Below are positions 1 to 15,100 of a stretch of 64,000 nucleotides of DNA, in pieces. The notes beneath the pieces are model-generated. The model saw only the letters and a list, made by a program, of their open reading frames with translations, ran no database searches and was not told the DNA's origin. This DNA is from Sipunculus nudus (Eukaryota; Annelida; Sipuncula; Golfingiida; Sipunculidae). Numbering within the stretch: the stretch's first letter is position 1; the number at the start of each line of letters is the position of its first letter. The translations under genes were made by a program, and so were the position numbers. The stretch spans positions 24,315,729-24,379,728 of the forward strand of contig CM049314.1 in the NCBI GenBank assembly GCA_026874595.1. The letters run 5' to 3'.

Positions 1-120
1 ATCGTCATGAAATCAAAATGATTAGTAAACACCGCCTCGGAATCATAATGATCAATTCATACCGCCCCTGAACCAGGATAGTCAAATCACACCGCCCCGG
101 AATCAAGATGACCAAGTCAA
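1..120. repeat. 30-bp minisatellite, four units visible
   Basis: Four consecutive 30-bp units (1-30, 31-60, 61-90, 91-120) share the pattern ACCGCCYCGGAATCA followed by ATGATCAA-like sequence. The array probably continues left of the window. It lies in the intron before the first visible exon of the DUF885 gene. Confidence 0.75.
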
Positions 121-480
121 GACAAAACAACTAGGTTTTTTGGCGTGAAGGAAAGTGTTGGAATAATATACATTGGAAATAGAAGAACGTTAGAAATGAC
201 GTGTTTGGTATCACATGAATCAGTGTATTAATTAGCTAAATCACACAATTAGATGTTAGCTCATTATTTGCATACCTGAAGTGTATGGCAAACTCCTGAC
301 AGTTCTAGGATAATAAATAAAGAAATGTTTGGAAGGTAAACAGGAGATGGCGCTAATTAATATGATATTCCGTATATGCGTAACGGCAATAAACATTTTT
401 TTAAACATGTACTGCAATTTCCTCATATTTACAGTGTTCCATAATTTTTTATAGACGTATTCGTTTCTTTGCCAACATAG

Positions 481-3400
481 GACGAAATTGTATGAAGAGG
501 CAACAAGTGTCGTGTTCGACGAGATTTTCCCCGCATTAAGAAAATTTGTGAAATTTATTCAAAAGGTGAGTAATTGGATGCTAGTTTTAGCTCAGCTGAC
601 TGAAAGTCATCTGAGCTTAAGCGATCACTCATTTTCCGTCGTCCGTCCGTCCGTCTAGCTGTCTGTCCGTCCGTCTAGCTGTCTTTCCGTCCGTCCTTCT
701 GTCTGTCCGTTAACCAGGCACAAATCGTACTTAATTAAGTTCTCTGTTACACATATCTTTCAAGGTATGGGGCACAAAATTACTCCCAAAATAATTATAT
801 CCCCAGACAAAGTCGGGATACTAAGGTAAAGGTGCCCATGTATATGTGCAATCATCTACCTTTTTGTAAATATTTTTTGTGATTTCTGGCTTCCTCTGTG
901 TATATTTTAAGGATCTATGAGTAATTTTGTTAATGAAAAGTTCTTATAAGGTTTTATGAAGCATGTGCGAATTTATTTATCAACAATATGTTTGTAAACA
1001 CAGCAATGTTGACAAACGGGGGAAAAACGTGTAACCTAAGGTTGTAGGTTGCATATATGCTGATGTAGAAAGGTCACTTGTTGCAAACGCCACTTCCAGT
1101 GATCTTGCTTATCTGACTTGCTGCCAGATGCCCTTGTTGAATTTGTTTTGATTATTTTGGCACCCACATTTTATAAACACAATGATAAAAACAAAACAAG
1201 CAGTTTCTGTTCGATGATATCCATGTTTTCTGGCCTATTTTTATGAAACCTCCAAAGGATTAACTTTATTTTATAATTAAAGGGCCAGATGGGTGATTGG
1301 GCCCCTTTAAGCACGGTCGCGGCGCCGCCGCCGCAGAGATTTCGTTTGGACGCGATAACTCAAAAATTATTTTACCGATCTTTACCAAACTTGACATGTG
1401 CATAGATATGGGTGATAGGACGAAGCCTATTTAAAATGGGGTCAAGACCTTCATTAGGGGAGTAACCTTGACCATGAATATGTCCTTTTTTGGGGGGAAA
1501 TCACACACATTCTTAAATATCTCAAGAAATCTTGCATGGATCAATCAAAAAATCAACTTGACCGAAGATCTTGGGTAGTGTTGTGTTGTCATTTACCGGA
1601 AACTGGAGGCGCTACCTGTTATCCTTTTCTTGTTTTCGTGCCGTTTAATACCCCCATTATTGCCACTAAACAGTACTGTGAGCATTCTAAGTCAAAAACT
1701 ACTTTACAAAATTTCTTTCATATTATATGCAAACAATAGACATGGGTTAGGGAATAATGTATATTTATTTTGGGGTCATGACCTTACCTATGAGAGTGGC
1801 CTTGACCTTGAATATTGCCATATCTGGTGAAAATAACACAAAATCATAAGTATCTCAATAAGGGATGCATGGATTGGTAAAAAAATCAAATTAACCGAAG
1901 ATGTTGGATAGCTTTGTCTTCTGTCTTTTTCTTGTTTTCGGGCCTTTTATTTACCCATCATTGCCACATGACAGTACTGTGAGTATTATAAGTTTTAAAC
2001 TAATGGACAAATTGGGCTGAAATTGTGCATGTCCCTTGACCTTGGATACCTCCATCTTGTATTCAAGACTGGTGGCGCTATCTGTAGTCGTAATTGTGTG
2101 GCGTCCATCCATACGTTTGCTTTCGATGGAAATTGCTTATATCTCCGGAGTGGTTCAAGGTATAGGTCTGAAATTTGGCACGCCCATCCATCTTGAAAAA
2201 TATTTTCGTAAACCAGAGAGGTGGCACCACCTACCTTCCTGTTTTTGTAGAATAAATTAATGCCCTTTTCTGATGAGTGATTTGCCCTATTGGCCTGATA
2301 TTGTGCATATCCATAGATCTTGGACTTCTCAATCTTTTACTCAAGACTGGTGGCGCCATCTGCAATCGTTTTTGCGTGGTGTCCATATGTACATGTGCTT
2401 TGGATGAAAATTGCTCACAACTCCGGATTGGTTCAAGGTATTGGTCTCAAATTTGGCATGGCTATCCATCTCGGAAATTTTATCGTAAACCAGACAGGTG
2501 GCGCCAACTACCTTCCCGTTTCCGTAAAATAAATTAATGCTCAAGAGAGATTCAACATATTGGGCCCCATATTTGGTGAAATATATTGTTTCTTAAGTTG
2601 ATGGATGGACGAAACTATAGTCGCTTACCAGGCGTCAGTATATGCTGCTGAAGATTGGGGCCTATTCTCAAGGGGGGGGGGGCATAAAATATCTAGTTTA
2701 AAAGTTGATACAAAAGCTCAAGTATCCGAACAACTAATGCAGTGTTCACCATGAAATTGTGCATGCATGTTCATCATGGAGTGTTTCATCAGTTTCTGAA
2801 GACTGGTTGCGCCACCTGGATTTTTCGAATATTTACGTTTTTTTTTCTCTACTTTTTAAACCTTTAAAGAGGTGTTCATCCGTTAACAGGGACAAATCGT
2901 AACCATTGGACCTGAAATCTTCCGACTTGACATTCTGTGAGGTCCATGAACAGTCTCCTTGGAAACCTGAAATTAGGTCTCTGTTATCCATATTCTCCGA
3001 GATATGGAGCTCAGAAGTACCCCACCCACCAACCCCCCAGAAAAATATTTTTTTTTCTTTTTATTTTTGAGACCTTCAAAGATGCGATCTTCTTTTGCCA
3101 TGGCACAAATCTTAACCATTGGACCTAGAATCTTCTTACTTGACATCCAGGGAGGTCCATGAAAAAGTCTTCTTGGAAACTTGAAATAAGGTCTCTGCCC
3201 ATATCCTCCGAATTATGCTTCAGTGGAAATGGGGTTACCATCTACAAAATTTGGCATTCAGATGATAAAATTCCTTTTGTGAATGTCTTCTTAGTCAGCA
3301 GAGCGTCATGACCCATTGGTCTTTTGTTACTTTAGAATCTCATTCTCGATAGTATATACGTTCTAGGTTAGTACAGATTTTGATTTTAAGACTGATGGTT

Positions 3401-6067
3401 TACGTACCCAATAAACATATTTTAATATGCAAGTTGTGGACGTTAAGATACTGGACCCGTCAGAAAATCAATATGTCGCAATCAGAGATTTCAGCTGTAT
3501 ATAAGCAGCTGCTGTTTCCACGTTACTCGTCAGAAAAACACTATGTACATAAGAGTTTTCTGCCACATATAGTTGTTTCCATCTTTGGAATGCATAATTG
3601 CGTGCGATTTCTAATCGAAAAAAACTTAAAAAATTACAATAATACTTGATTCGGATTGCCCTATAGATATCTGTCATTTATATGAATTATCCATACAACA
3701 ATTTAATTGTCAAAAAAACGTCGAAAGGAATACAATAAGTATAATATATCTACTTTGCTGGCGGGGCTTATTCTTCCTCCTAGCTTTCAAATTGCTTATA
3801 GAATCCTCAAACTGACAATGCCAGTAAGATTTAAATAATTGAAAATACTATAATCTGTAGAGCTAATGCGCATGCGCCAATGGCAGGAAGTCTTTTTCAT
3901 ATCCAAACAGACTACAAGTTGTCTGTTTAGTCTTTGTGTTTTTCTTTATTCAAACAATACATTCTGTGCCCAATGAAAATTTGTGTCCATTGTCATTTTC
4001 AGAATAAAGGGGAACTTAATCCAGGTACATGCACATGATTTTGATAAAAAGAATAAAGGACTACACAAACGTGTTCCATCCACCTTTGAACACGGTTATC
4101 GTTATTTACTGTAATATCGATTTTGCTTATCAGCGCCACCATGCATTCAAACATTGAACGGTTTAGATTTTTATGTTGCTGTCTTTTATATAATTTATCT
4201 CAATGCACTTAAAATACTACTATTCACATTTGCAATATTTTTTCTTTTTTACATTATATAGTATATACATCCAATATGGATGTCGTACTCTCACGTTATG
4301 TGTTTCACTGAATGTACACAAGATGGCGCTGAGAGGCAGAGGCGGTAGTACCGTATAGCATTTTGTGGTCTGACTGTGTGCACGTGTATAAATAATTACA
4401 TAAAAGAGAATTAGCTATAAAATATGTCACATAACTGAACCAATGCAACACATTTTTAGGATTATATGAATCATACACGGCGAGAGCTTGGGGTGGGATC
4501 ATGGGACTCGGGGGCTGACTTCTACAAAGCCTGCCTCGACTACCACATCTCACTAAATATGACGTCAAAGGAAGTCCATGATCTCGGGCTACAGGAGGTC
4601 GCGCGCATCGAGGGAGAAATGAGAAAGGTACGTGCTTTATAAATTATAGGTTATAATAGCACGCCCGATAATTCCTGTAAGCAAAATAAGCAAAAGTGTC
4701 AAAGGGTTTGATGTCATGTTTTTTTTCTCTCATTAATTCTGTCAGCGGTCTTGAAGAAACAACAAAAAAATTAAATCTAAAACAATGTACAATCCCGTCC
4801 TAATTATCAACATTGATATCGTTTAAGATGATAATTTCTTTATTATATATATATATATATATATTTAGAGGCGAGAAACCCTAAATTTGAAGAGGTATGT
4901 CACTGAGGCTGTCGGCACACTGACAGTGATGTAAAAAAAGGGGGGAAATTTCCCTGTGCGTCCCCGCGGTTAGCCCTTGAACGGTTAGCCCTTGACTGGT
5001 CACGGGTACCATCCAGTTAGTCCCTAGATCCCAATCCGAGACAGTATTATTCAAGACTTAAAGTTTCTTTGAAGATATAGACGAATCTGCATCAATAGTC
5101 ATGGACCACATAGTAAGCACTATACAAGCACGAAAAGCTGAAAGGTCGAGGTGCTCTCCGCAGGTGTCCTCCGCATTAATTGGTCATTATCCCTCTCCAT
5201 AATCTCAATTAAACTCGGCTATTAGGCAATATGCTGTCTGTAATTAACCTACTCCTTTTTTTCAGCTGTACATTCGAACCCAAGTAGGTAACCAAAAGCC
5301 TGAATCAATCGAATGTACGAAATCGGGTGGGCATATAATATGTTGTCCGAGACAATCGTACTTTCGCCTTTGATATATAAGCACTGAACTTATTTGGGAA
5401 TACAAACATATTTATCCTTTCATCATGTTTAGGTTCAGCGACGGCTTAACTTTAACGGGACATTTCCGGAGTTCTTCCGATACCTCCGAGAGAACAGGAC
5501 TACAGACTTCTACGGACTATCAGAGGTACGTACACTAAAAACAGAAAATAAGTTTATGTTATTCATATCTGAATAATTACTATAATTTAACAATGGAACC
5601 AGTCATATGATAGGTCCCAACGACTGCAAATGTAATCGGTATAATTATTGAAAGATGTCGATGATGATGCACTTTTTGTACAAATGAGTTTTGTTTTAGA
5701 ATAAATTGAGCAAGAAGAAATTTTACCAGGATGTATAAGTATAATTTTATTGGGTTAATTAAACTGCTTGATTATTATAATTATTATATTTTATTATTAG
5801 GAAGAAATACTTCAGCGGTACAGAAATATTCTTGTGAAAAGGATCAATCCAAAAATGAGGCTCGTGACCAGCAAGGACCCAGAGGCACCGCTACTGTAAA
5901 ATCACTATTATTATTTTTATTTTTAATAAAGTTATAGTGAATAAATTATTAGAATTATCATTAACTTTTTAAATGCAAAGCATAATCAAATCGATATCTC
6001 TATACTTTTTAGTCACGTTTCTTATATTTTATCTCTAATTTAATTTAAGCAGAACACAAGTTTGATA

Positions 6068-6109
<42 letters not shown>

Positions 6110-9100
6110 ATATATATATATATATATATATGATGTCCGAAGAGAGATCATACATTATAATCCGTTTGTTTCACATCCGTTTGTTTCAAATTCACATTTT
6201 GTTTCCTTGATGAATTTAGGAAAATATTTAAAAAATCACATCGAATCAATGTAGAATAAAGTCCAAATATATTGTTTATTTAATTGTGAGCGCTTACTGG
6301 GGAAATGAACGTTTTTGGTGTTTCATACATTTTTTTTTCTTGCGTCGTTTTGACAGGGTTGTGAAGCAGGGCGCTGACGGACCACCTGCCAGCTATGGCC
6401 ACTCGGGAGTCTTCAAAGTCAACACAAACCACCCAAAAACAAGGTTTAAATAATCATTTTTACTTTAAACAGGTGAACATTTTCTCCAGGGTAAATCTTT
6501 TATGATTTATTTATGAATTTGTTGTTTTGTTCTAATAGTTCACAGTTACAATAACTATATTTAATCGGACAATATATACGGTTATGATCAAATTGCTCAT
6601 GTATCACTTATAATGTTTAGCAGTAGCAGTTTAAGTTGTTGTTGCTATTGTCGAGGTTTGAGTATCAGCTTGACTTATAGATTAAATTCTTTACAAATTA
6701 TCTTATATGGAAAAGGTACTTATTATAACTCATCGTCCCAGGGCACAATCAGTAGAAAAGGTTATGAGAATACTATGTGCTTTGAGACGATGATAGAAAA
6801 GAAATATCCGTAACAACAAACGCACGCGCAGATAAACGTTGTCATGCATTCACATTAAATGCGACTTTTCCTCGTAAGATCCCAAATATATTTTTTATAC
6901 AGTTATATTAAGTATGTTTTGTAAAGTATATTTTCCAAAATAGACAATTAATTGGCAAGAACATATGTTTAATCACATCAGAAAGTGACTACTTGTAACC
7001 TGAAACAATAATGTATGAAAGTAATCTGGAATAAATCATAAATAGACTATCAGGATTATTTTTTTTTTATTATTTGTTATGATTTAAACAAATGTTGATG
7101 TTCATTAACAGGGATACATTCACCATGATGAGCATTGCGCTGCACGAGGGAAACCCGGGTCATCACCTACAGGTAACACAATAAATAAATGATTTTATTT
7201 TTCTAAAAGTTAAACGTGTTGACATTAACTTCCCGGCTTCAGTACCTTTGAGCATTATTTGACAAACACAAAGAAAAAAGAATTTCTTGAATTTCTTTAT
7301 TTCAATCTATTTCATTACCTGATAACTACAATCACACTTCCAGTATTATGTTTCAAACAAAAAACTAGTCATCGCATTTCTGGAAAAGGCTAAAGTCACA
7401 GTTTCTGCAAAAGCAACGCCCTCGAAAACAGTTTCCATGCCACCAAATAAATACGATCCCGAAAAAAAATGAAAAAAAATGAAAGGATACTCAGAATATG
7501 CGCAATTCAAGTTTATATATAATGCCAATATAGAGACATGAATATATGTATACGTTACAGAGGCGAATACATAACCAGGTATATTATACGTACACTATTT
7601 GTCTTGTGTTTACGATCGATTCTGTGACTCGTTCCGTTTTCTTTACAGATATCATTACAGAAGACCCTCGATCTTCCCAAGTTCCGTTTACTTCAGCATT
7701 CACTCGGAATTCACAGCAAACCTTTTGATTTCCCTTCGTACACAGCGTATGTAGAGGTGAGTCAATAGTTTCCCACGGCAAATGCACAAATTGATGACTT
7801 CTAATGAGCCATTATTGTCAAATAATTTGTAATACTGACCAATGTCGGCTGTTAAAACTCACCATTAAATTCATATAAGATAAAATTTTGGCATTAATTA
7901 TTTGAAATATTTTTAAAACTTTAAAGGGGCCCAATCACCTTTCTGACCTTTATAAATGAGAGGTAATCCCTTGGAGCTTTCATATAAATAGCCCAGAAAA
8001 CGTGGATATAACCGCGCACAGGCTGCTTGTTTTGTGTATAACAACGTGTTTATAACATGTGGGGGCCCGCCAAAATCATCAAAACAAATTCAACAAGAGC
8101 ATCTGGCAGCAAGTCACATAGGCCAGAGCTTTGCAAATGGGATTTTGCGACAAGTGACCTTTCTACCTCTGTATATATGCAACCTACCACCTCAGATTAC
8201 ATTTTTCCCGTTTGTCAACATTGCTGTGTTTACAAACATGTTGTTGATAAACAAAGTCTCACGCATCCATCAACAAGGCCTTAAAAGAACTTTTCACAAC
8301 CAAAATTACCCTTATACCATTAATATATACACAGAGGAAGAGAGAAATCACATTTATGTATAAATTCTTTTTCAAAGGCTAGGTGATTGGGCACCTTTAA
8401 TGAACGTTTTATCAATAAAAGTGACCCGAACACTTAGTGACGGTGGTCACCGACAGGTAGCACTATTTGGGGTTCGCGGATCTGCATAAAACATGAAGTA
8501 CTTCACGCAAATAGGGGAAACAACAGCATTAACCACATATTATTAGCTCAGCTGACTTTCAGTCATGCTGGGCTATAGCGATGGGTCTTTGTCCGTCGTC
8601 CTTCCGTCTGTCCGTCCGGCCGGCCGTCCGGCCGGCCGCAGGGCACAAATCATAACCGTAGGGGTTAGGGCCATGAACCCTATGCAGTCTTAGAGGTTCT
8701 AAAAAGATCTCCTTGCAAACCTGAAATTAGGTCACTGCGACCTATATTCTCGAAGTTATGGGGTGTGTTTGCATCCTCCCCCCAGAAATAATTCTTTTAG
8801 CCAAAATTTTCATCCCAAACCTTTCATCTTTCACATACAGCTCACCTACCAACAGGGGAAGAACCATAATTATTTTGAGGTCACAAGGCCAAAGGTCAAG
8901 GTCAAGGTCACAAAACCAACTTCTTTGAAAAGCCTTTGGATGCATTTTAAGCCAAACCTTTCATCCCAATTCTTTGATCTTTCACATATAGCTCATCTAC
9001 TAAGTGGGAGAAGAATCCTATAGATGTTGAGGTCACAAGGTCAAAGGTCAGGGTCACAGGATCCACTTCTTTGAAAAGGTTGTGGACACATTTCAAGCTA

Positions 9101-12100
9101 AACCTGTCATTCCAAACCTTTCAGCACTGATATCGCTTCTCTGCCAACAGGGGAAAAGACCTGTTGATTTTGAGGTCAAAGGTCAAGTTCACAGCACCCT
9201 CTTCTTGCGTGGAGTCATTTTCAGGCAAACTTTTCAATCTATACTTTCCATCTGTCATATATGGCTTACATACCAATAAGGGAAGAAGCCTATTGATGTT
9301 GAGTTCAAAAGGTCAAAGGTCAAGGTCACAATATTGTTCTAAATGCTTGTGAACATATTTCTAGTCAATCTGTTCAACCCAAACCTTCAGTCTTTCACAT
9401 ATGCCACATCTATGCATCACTCAATGTGATTCAAACTTCATATTTATGGGTCTTTTTGCATGAAGAAATAACTAATTGATTTTGAGGTCAGCTGGTCAGG
9501 AGGTTAAAGGTTGCAGGTCTAAGTTATTCACTCATTGGTTGCCAAGTAATTACACCCGGCCAGATGTAATTGATTAGTAGTTACCCATCATTTAGAAAGA
9601 ATCCAGTTGATATGTGGGCAAAAGGCCAAGGTCATACTCATAGGTCAGGTCAACTTATTTTGTAGACCATCTCTATTTTTCTTGTATATATAAGCTTGCA
9701 CTCCAGCTGGTACATCTCACCGTGTGGCTGTAATTGTGAGTGACACTGGTGACATATGACTCCCTTTTGTATCAGGCTATTAAGTGATAAGGCTTAGTGA
9801 TAAGTACATCATTACTGCATAACAAAACACTGTTGTTGGAATACTTCAGCCAGGAATTAACACTATGAGAGTATAGTATTAAGGTTTAGCTACTGATTTA
9901 TGAGATGATGGGAACATTTTGCAGTTTATTTTATGGAATCATAGCAATAAACTTAGTTTCCTAGATATCTGAATATTTTTATATAAATCACCACATATAA
10001 CAGCAAGTGTTTGTTCTCATAATATGTGGATGTGTACTTGATTTAGGATGGCTTTATTTTATTACAAGACTCTTAGTCATGCTTTCTGCATTTCTTTTCT
10101 TTCAGGTTTTGCAGTTTACCAACCCTGCTGACCCCAATGAAAATCAGAGTGATAATAAAAAATATTGGACCTACACTTTTACATTTACATATCTATAAAT
10201 CTGATATGAGCGCCTGAACATGCCTTTTGAATTGTTTTGGACATTCATTACTGTAACATCATTTGGAGAATTTGCCCCAAGTTTGGTCTCTTATTGGAGG
10301 ATGTGTGATATTAAATGTCAGAATTGTCAGAAATCCATTATGTCTGCCATTTAGCCACCTTAGAAATCCTTTTTTATGTGCAGTTTCAGTAATTTTCCTT
10401 CAATTTTTGGTCCGATTTAGAGAATGGTTGTTGTCTGATTTCAGACCTGTGAGAAGTCCAAAATGGCCACCAGGCAACCATCTTTAAATTCCTTTTGATC
10501 ATATTATCTCAAGAACTGTTAAAGTAAAGGCAGTCTGACTTATATTAATGTAATCTTGCAAAGGATTGGGTCAAATATTTCTTAATAAATATTATCATCA
10601 TATATGAAAGTGCAGTACAGTTGGCTTCTATTGAATAAAAATTCATACAGAAGCACCTGTTTCTCAATAATTCTTGTATGGATTTCCTTGATTTTTTGCT
10701 ATATATTTTGATCTTATTTTGCCCTTTGTGGTGTTCCTTTTGAGACTGACAGGTATCAAGTAAGCTATGGGAATAGTTCTGGATACCTTAACAATCATAC
10801 ATTTTCCTCAGACCATCAATTCACTGTGTTTTAACCAGACATAGGTGATATATATTTCTGTTGTCGTATATATTTCTGACTGAAAGTTGTAAATCTCAAC
10901 CCATGATGTCGCAGGTCATGCTTGGCAGCTGAGCGTCATGACCCATGGGTCACTTGTTTTCAGACCTGCAATGAAACTGTCATCTGTGAACAGGGCACAA
11001 ATCGTAACCACTGGACCTGGAATCTTCTCACTTGACATCCAGGGAGGTCCATGAAAAATCTCCTTGAAAACCTGAAATTAGGTCTCTGTTACCCATATCC
11101 TTGGAGCTACGGTGCTCCAAAGTACCCCCAGAATAATGCAAAATTTGATACAAAAGCTCAAGTATCTGAATAACTACTGCATTGATCACCATGATTCTTT
11201 GCATGAATATTGATCATGGAATGTTCCATCACTTTCTTTAGACTGGTGGTGCCACCTACATTTTTCCAATTTTTACGAATTTTTTTCCCTTTTTTCAGAC
11301 CTGCAATGAAACTGTCATCTGTTAACAGGGCACAAATCGTAACCACTGGACCTGGAATCTTCAAACGTAATATCCAGGGAGGTCCATAAAAAAATCTCCT
11401 TGAAAACCTGAAATTAGGTCTCTGTTACCCATATCCTTGGAGCTATGGGGCTCTGAAGTACCCCCCAGAATAATGCAACATTTGATACAAAAGCTCAAGT
11501 ATCTCAATAACTACTGCATTGATCATCATGATTTTTTGCATGAATATTGATCATGGGATGTTCCATCACTTTCTGTAGACTGGTGGTGCCACCTATATTT
11601 TTTTCAATTTTTACGATTTTTTTATGCCCCCGCCACAAAGTGGCCGGGGCATATAGTTTTACCCATGTCCGTGATTCCGTCCATCCGTCCTTCCGTCTTC
11701 CGTCATTCCGAAATCAAACAGTTGTACGGAATTATTTTCGCAATGCTTGCAGATATTGGCCTGATTTTTGGTGTGTGGGCAGATATGGACAAGTTACAGA
11801 TCGAGTTCGCGTTTCGTTCCGGTTGACCTACTTTTGAACATTTTACGCCTCTTTAACTTAGAAAATTTCATGAAAAATATGAAATTTTATGGCAAATACA
11901 CATGTACGGACTTTTTTTCGCAATGCCTGCAAAATTGGCCTGATTTTTGGTGTGTGGGTAGATATTGACCAGATACAGATCGAGTTCGCATTTCGTCCAA
12001 GTTGATCTACTTTTGACTGTTTTACTGCTCCTGAACATAGAAACTTTCATGTAAAATATAAATTTTCATGACAAATACACTTGTACAGACTTTTCTTCGC

Positions 12101-15100
12101 AATACCTGCAGATATTGGCCTGATTTTTGGTGTGTGGGCAGATAATGACCAGTAACAGATCGAGTTCACGTTTTGTCCCAGTTGACGGTGCTCTAACATA
12201 GACAATTTCATAAAAAAGTGCACATGTATGGACTTTTTTTCACAGTGCCTGCAGATACGGGCCTGATTTTTGGTGTGTAGGCAGATAATGACCAGTTACA
12301 GATCGAGTTCTTGTTTTGTCCCAGTTGACCTACTTTTGACCATTTGATTGCTCCTGAACATAGAAAGTTTCATGAAAAATAGAAATTTTCATAACAAATG
12401 CATATGTACTGACATTTTTCCCCATTGCCTGCAGATACCACCCTGATTTTTTATGTGTGGGCAGATAATGACAGTTACAGATTGAGTTCGCATTTCGTCC
12501 CGGTTGACCTACTTTTGATTGTTTTACGGCTCCTAAACATAGAAAATTTCATGAAAGACATAAATTTTTATGGAAAATGCACATGTATGGACTTTTTTTC
12601 ACAATGCCTGCATATACTGCATGATTTTTGTGTGTTGCTTGATAATGACCTGTTACAGATCGAGTTTGCATTTTGCCCTTCTTGACCTACTTTTGACCAT
12701 ACGACACCTCCTGAGCTTAAAATTTTTTTCAAAATTTTACAAATGTTTCTAATTTGCCCCAGGCGGGGGCATTCGTGTCGTTCCGACACATCTAGTTTCT
12801 CTTTTTTTCAGACCTGCAATGAAAATGTCATCTGTTAACAGGGCACAAATCGTAACCACTGGAACTGGAATCTTCAAACGTAATATCCAGGGAGGTCCAT
12901 GAAAAATCTCCTTGAAAACCTGAAATTAGGTCTCTGTTACCCATATCCTTGGAGCTATGGGGCTCCGAAGTACCCCCCCCCCCCCAGAATAATGCAAAAT
13001 TTGATACAAAAGCTCAAGTATCTGAATAACCACAGTGACTGCATTGATCACCATGATTTTTTGCATGAATATTGATCATGGGATGTTCCATCATTTCCTG
13101 CAGACTGGTTGCCCCACCTGTATTTTTTCGAACTTTACAAATTTTTTTTCTTTATTTTTGAGACCTTCAGAGAAACTGTCATATGTTAATAGGGCACAGA
13201 TCGTAACCACTGGACCTAGATTCTTCTAACTTGACATCAAGTGAGGTCCATGAAAAGTCTGTGTGAAAACATGTAATTAGGTCTCTGTTACCCATATCCT
13301 TCGTAGTAAGTACCCCTCAGAATAATTAAGAATTTGATACAAAAGCTCCAGTATCTGAATAACCAATGCATTGATCTCCATGATTCTTTGCAGGTATATT
13401 GATCATGGAGTGTTCCATCAGTTCCTGCAAACTGGTGGCGCCACCTGTATTTTTTTTCAATTTTGTAGGCATTTTTTCTCTATTTATGAGACCTTCGAAT
13501 GAAGTGGTCATCTGTTAACATGGCACAAACTGTAACTGCTGAATCTTCTTACTTCACATCCAGGAAGACTAATGAAAAATCTCCTTGGAAACCTGAAATA
13601 AGGTTTCTGTTACCCATATTCCCTGAGCTATAGGGCTCATAAATACCCCCAAGAATAATTAAAAATTTGATACAAACAAAAGCTCCTGATTAGTATCTGA
13701 ATAACTAATGCCTTGATAGCCATGATTCTTTGGATATATATTGATCATGGAGTGTTTCATCAGTTCCTGCAGACTGGTGGCACTCCCTTTATTTTATCAA
13801 ATTTTTACGCATTTTTTTTTCTATTTATGAGACCTTCAAATGAAGTTGTCATCTGTCCAAAAGCCCACTGAAACCCATTTCTAAGGACTCTTCACAAAAT
13901 TCATGATTTGTTTGCACTCTGGCAGTCATTTTGCTCATTGTTCAACATTCCTTGAATTCAGCTGAGCGTCATGGCCCATGGGCCACTTGTATTTGTGATA
14001 TGCTTTAGTGTTAAATGTAAGAATGAAAGTGGGCTGGGGGAGATGTACAGGGAGGTTTCTGAGAAATTTTGCTCTGTATATATGAAGGTATGAGCGCATG
14101 TATTACTGCGTTGTTTGTTCTGACTTTCTTAGAATTGACGCTATTTAAATATCATTTATTTTCATTATTTTTATGAATCAGTCCATAACAATAAACATGT
14201 ATTTTGTTTACATTGAATTAAGCGTATTCGCTAACTTCAACAAACAAAATATGATGCTATATTTCAAATATCACGTTTATTTTTTCATCGTTAAATGTCA
14301 GCTTCATATTATATCTTTAATTTTGTTGATTATTTACCATAGGGGTGGGCATTGTATGCGGAATTCCTGGGAGAAGAACTTGATTTATACAACACCAGTG
14401 CACTAGAACTGTAAGCACACTGGATCTAATGTCACGTACACTCTGTATAATATAGCTGGTATCAAGTTAGAAACCCTAGTAGCACGCGTGATCTCCAGAC
14501 GTGAACGTCACGAAAAATAAATTTACAAACTGGTCCCTAAACCCTGTGCAAATGATTCCCGTGATGGAAAATACATGTCGATCTAATTTGCCTTAAGAGT
14601 AATTTTGGCCAAGAATGTCTATACAAATATATTTTCTCCGATGAGAAATGATTTTCTTTATCTGGAAACAGCCTCAAATGTATACATGTACTGTATACAT
14701 ATACTGTTTACATGTATCGTTTGGTTTATCAAGCCTTCAGACATATTAAGATAAGCGCGTCAGCTGATTTTGTTATTGTATCGGTAATATGCTTGAGTTC
14801 TTTTTTATATGCAAGTTCCTCATAACATAATGCTGTCTTAGATTTTATAGAACATATCTGATAGATGTATGTTTGTTGCGAAAAGATTATCAGTATATTG
14901 TTTATCTTATCATGTGTGGAAGTTTCGTTTCCATGGTGTCATCCTCAGGTTTGGTCGCTACACAACGGAAATGATGCGCGCATGCCGCCTGGTGGTTGAC
15001 ACTGGTATTCATGTTTACGGGTATGTATAAAAGATACAGTTATATTCACATAAATTCAGATCTCCATCATTATCTATGGTGAAACAGACATGTAATGTTG

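Larger units (their letters stand above)
588..3326 (+). mobile_element. TAGCTCAGCTGAC-family Helentron-like element, with nested insertions
   Basis: The 5' end is an imperfect hairpin (AGCTCAG pairing with CTGAGCT) followed by (TCCG)n-type sequence at about 638-706. The 3' end has a degraded inverted copy of the 5' terminus (GTCAGCAGAGC), a TGACCCATTGGTC hairpin and a terminal CTTTTG before T. It is interrupted by the element at 797-2696, which itself carries the MITE at 830-1306. It starts only 22 bp after the donor-side exon end of the DUF885 gene (565). Confidence 0.7.
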
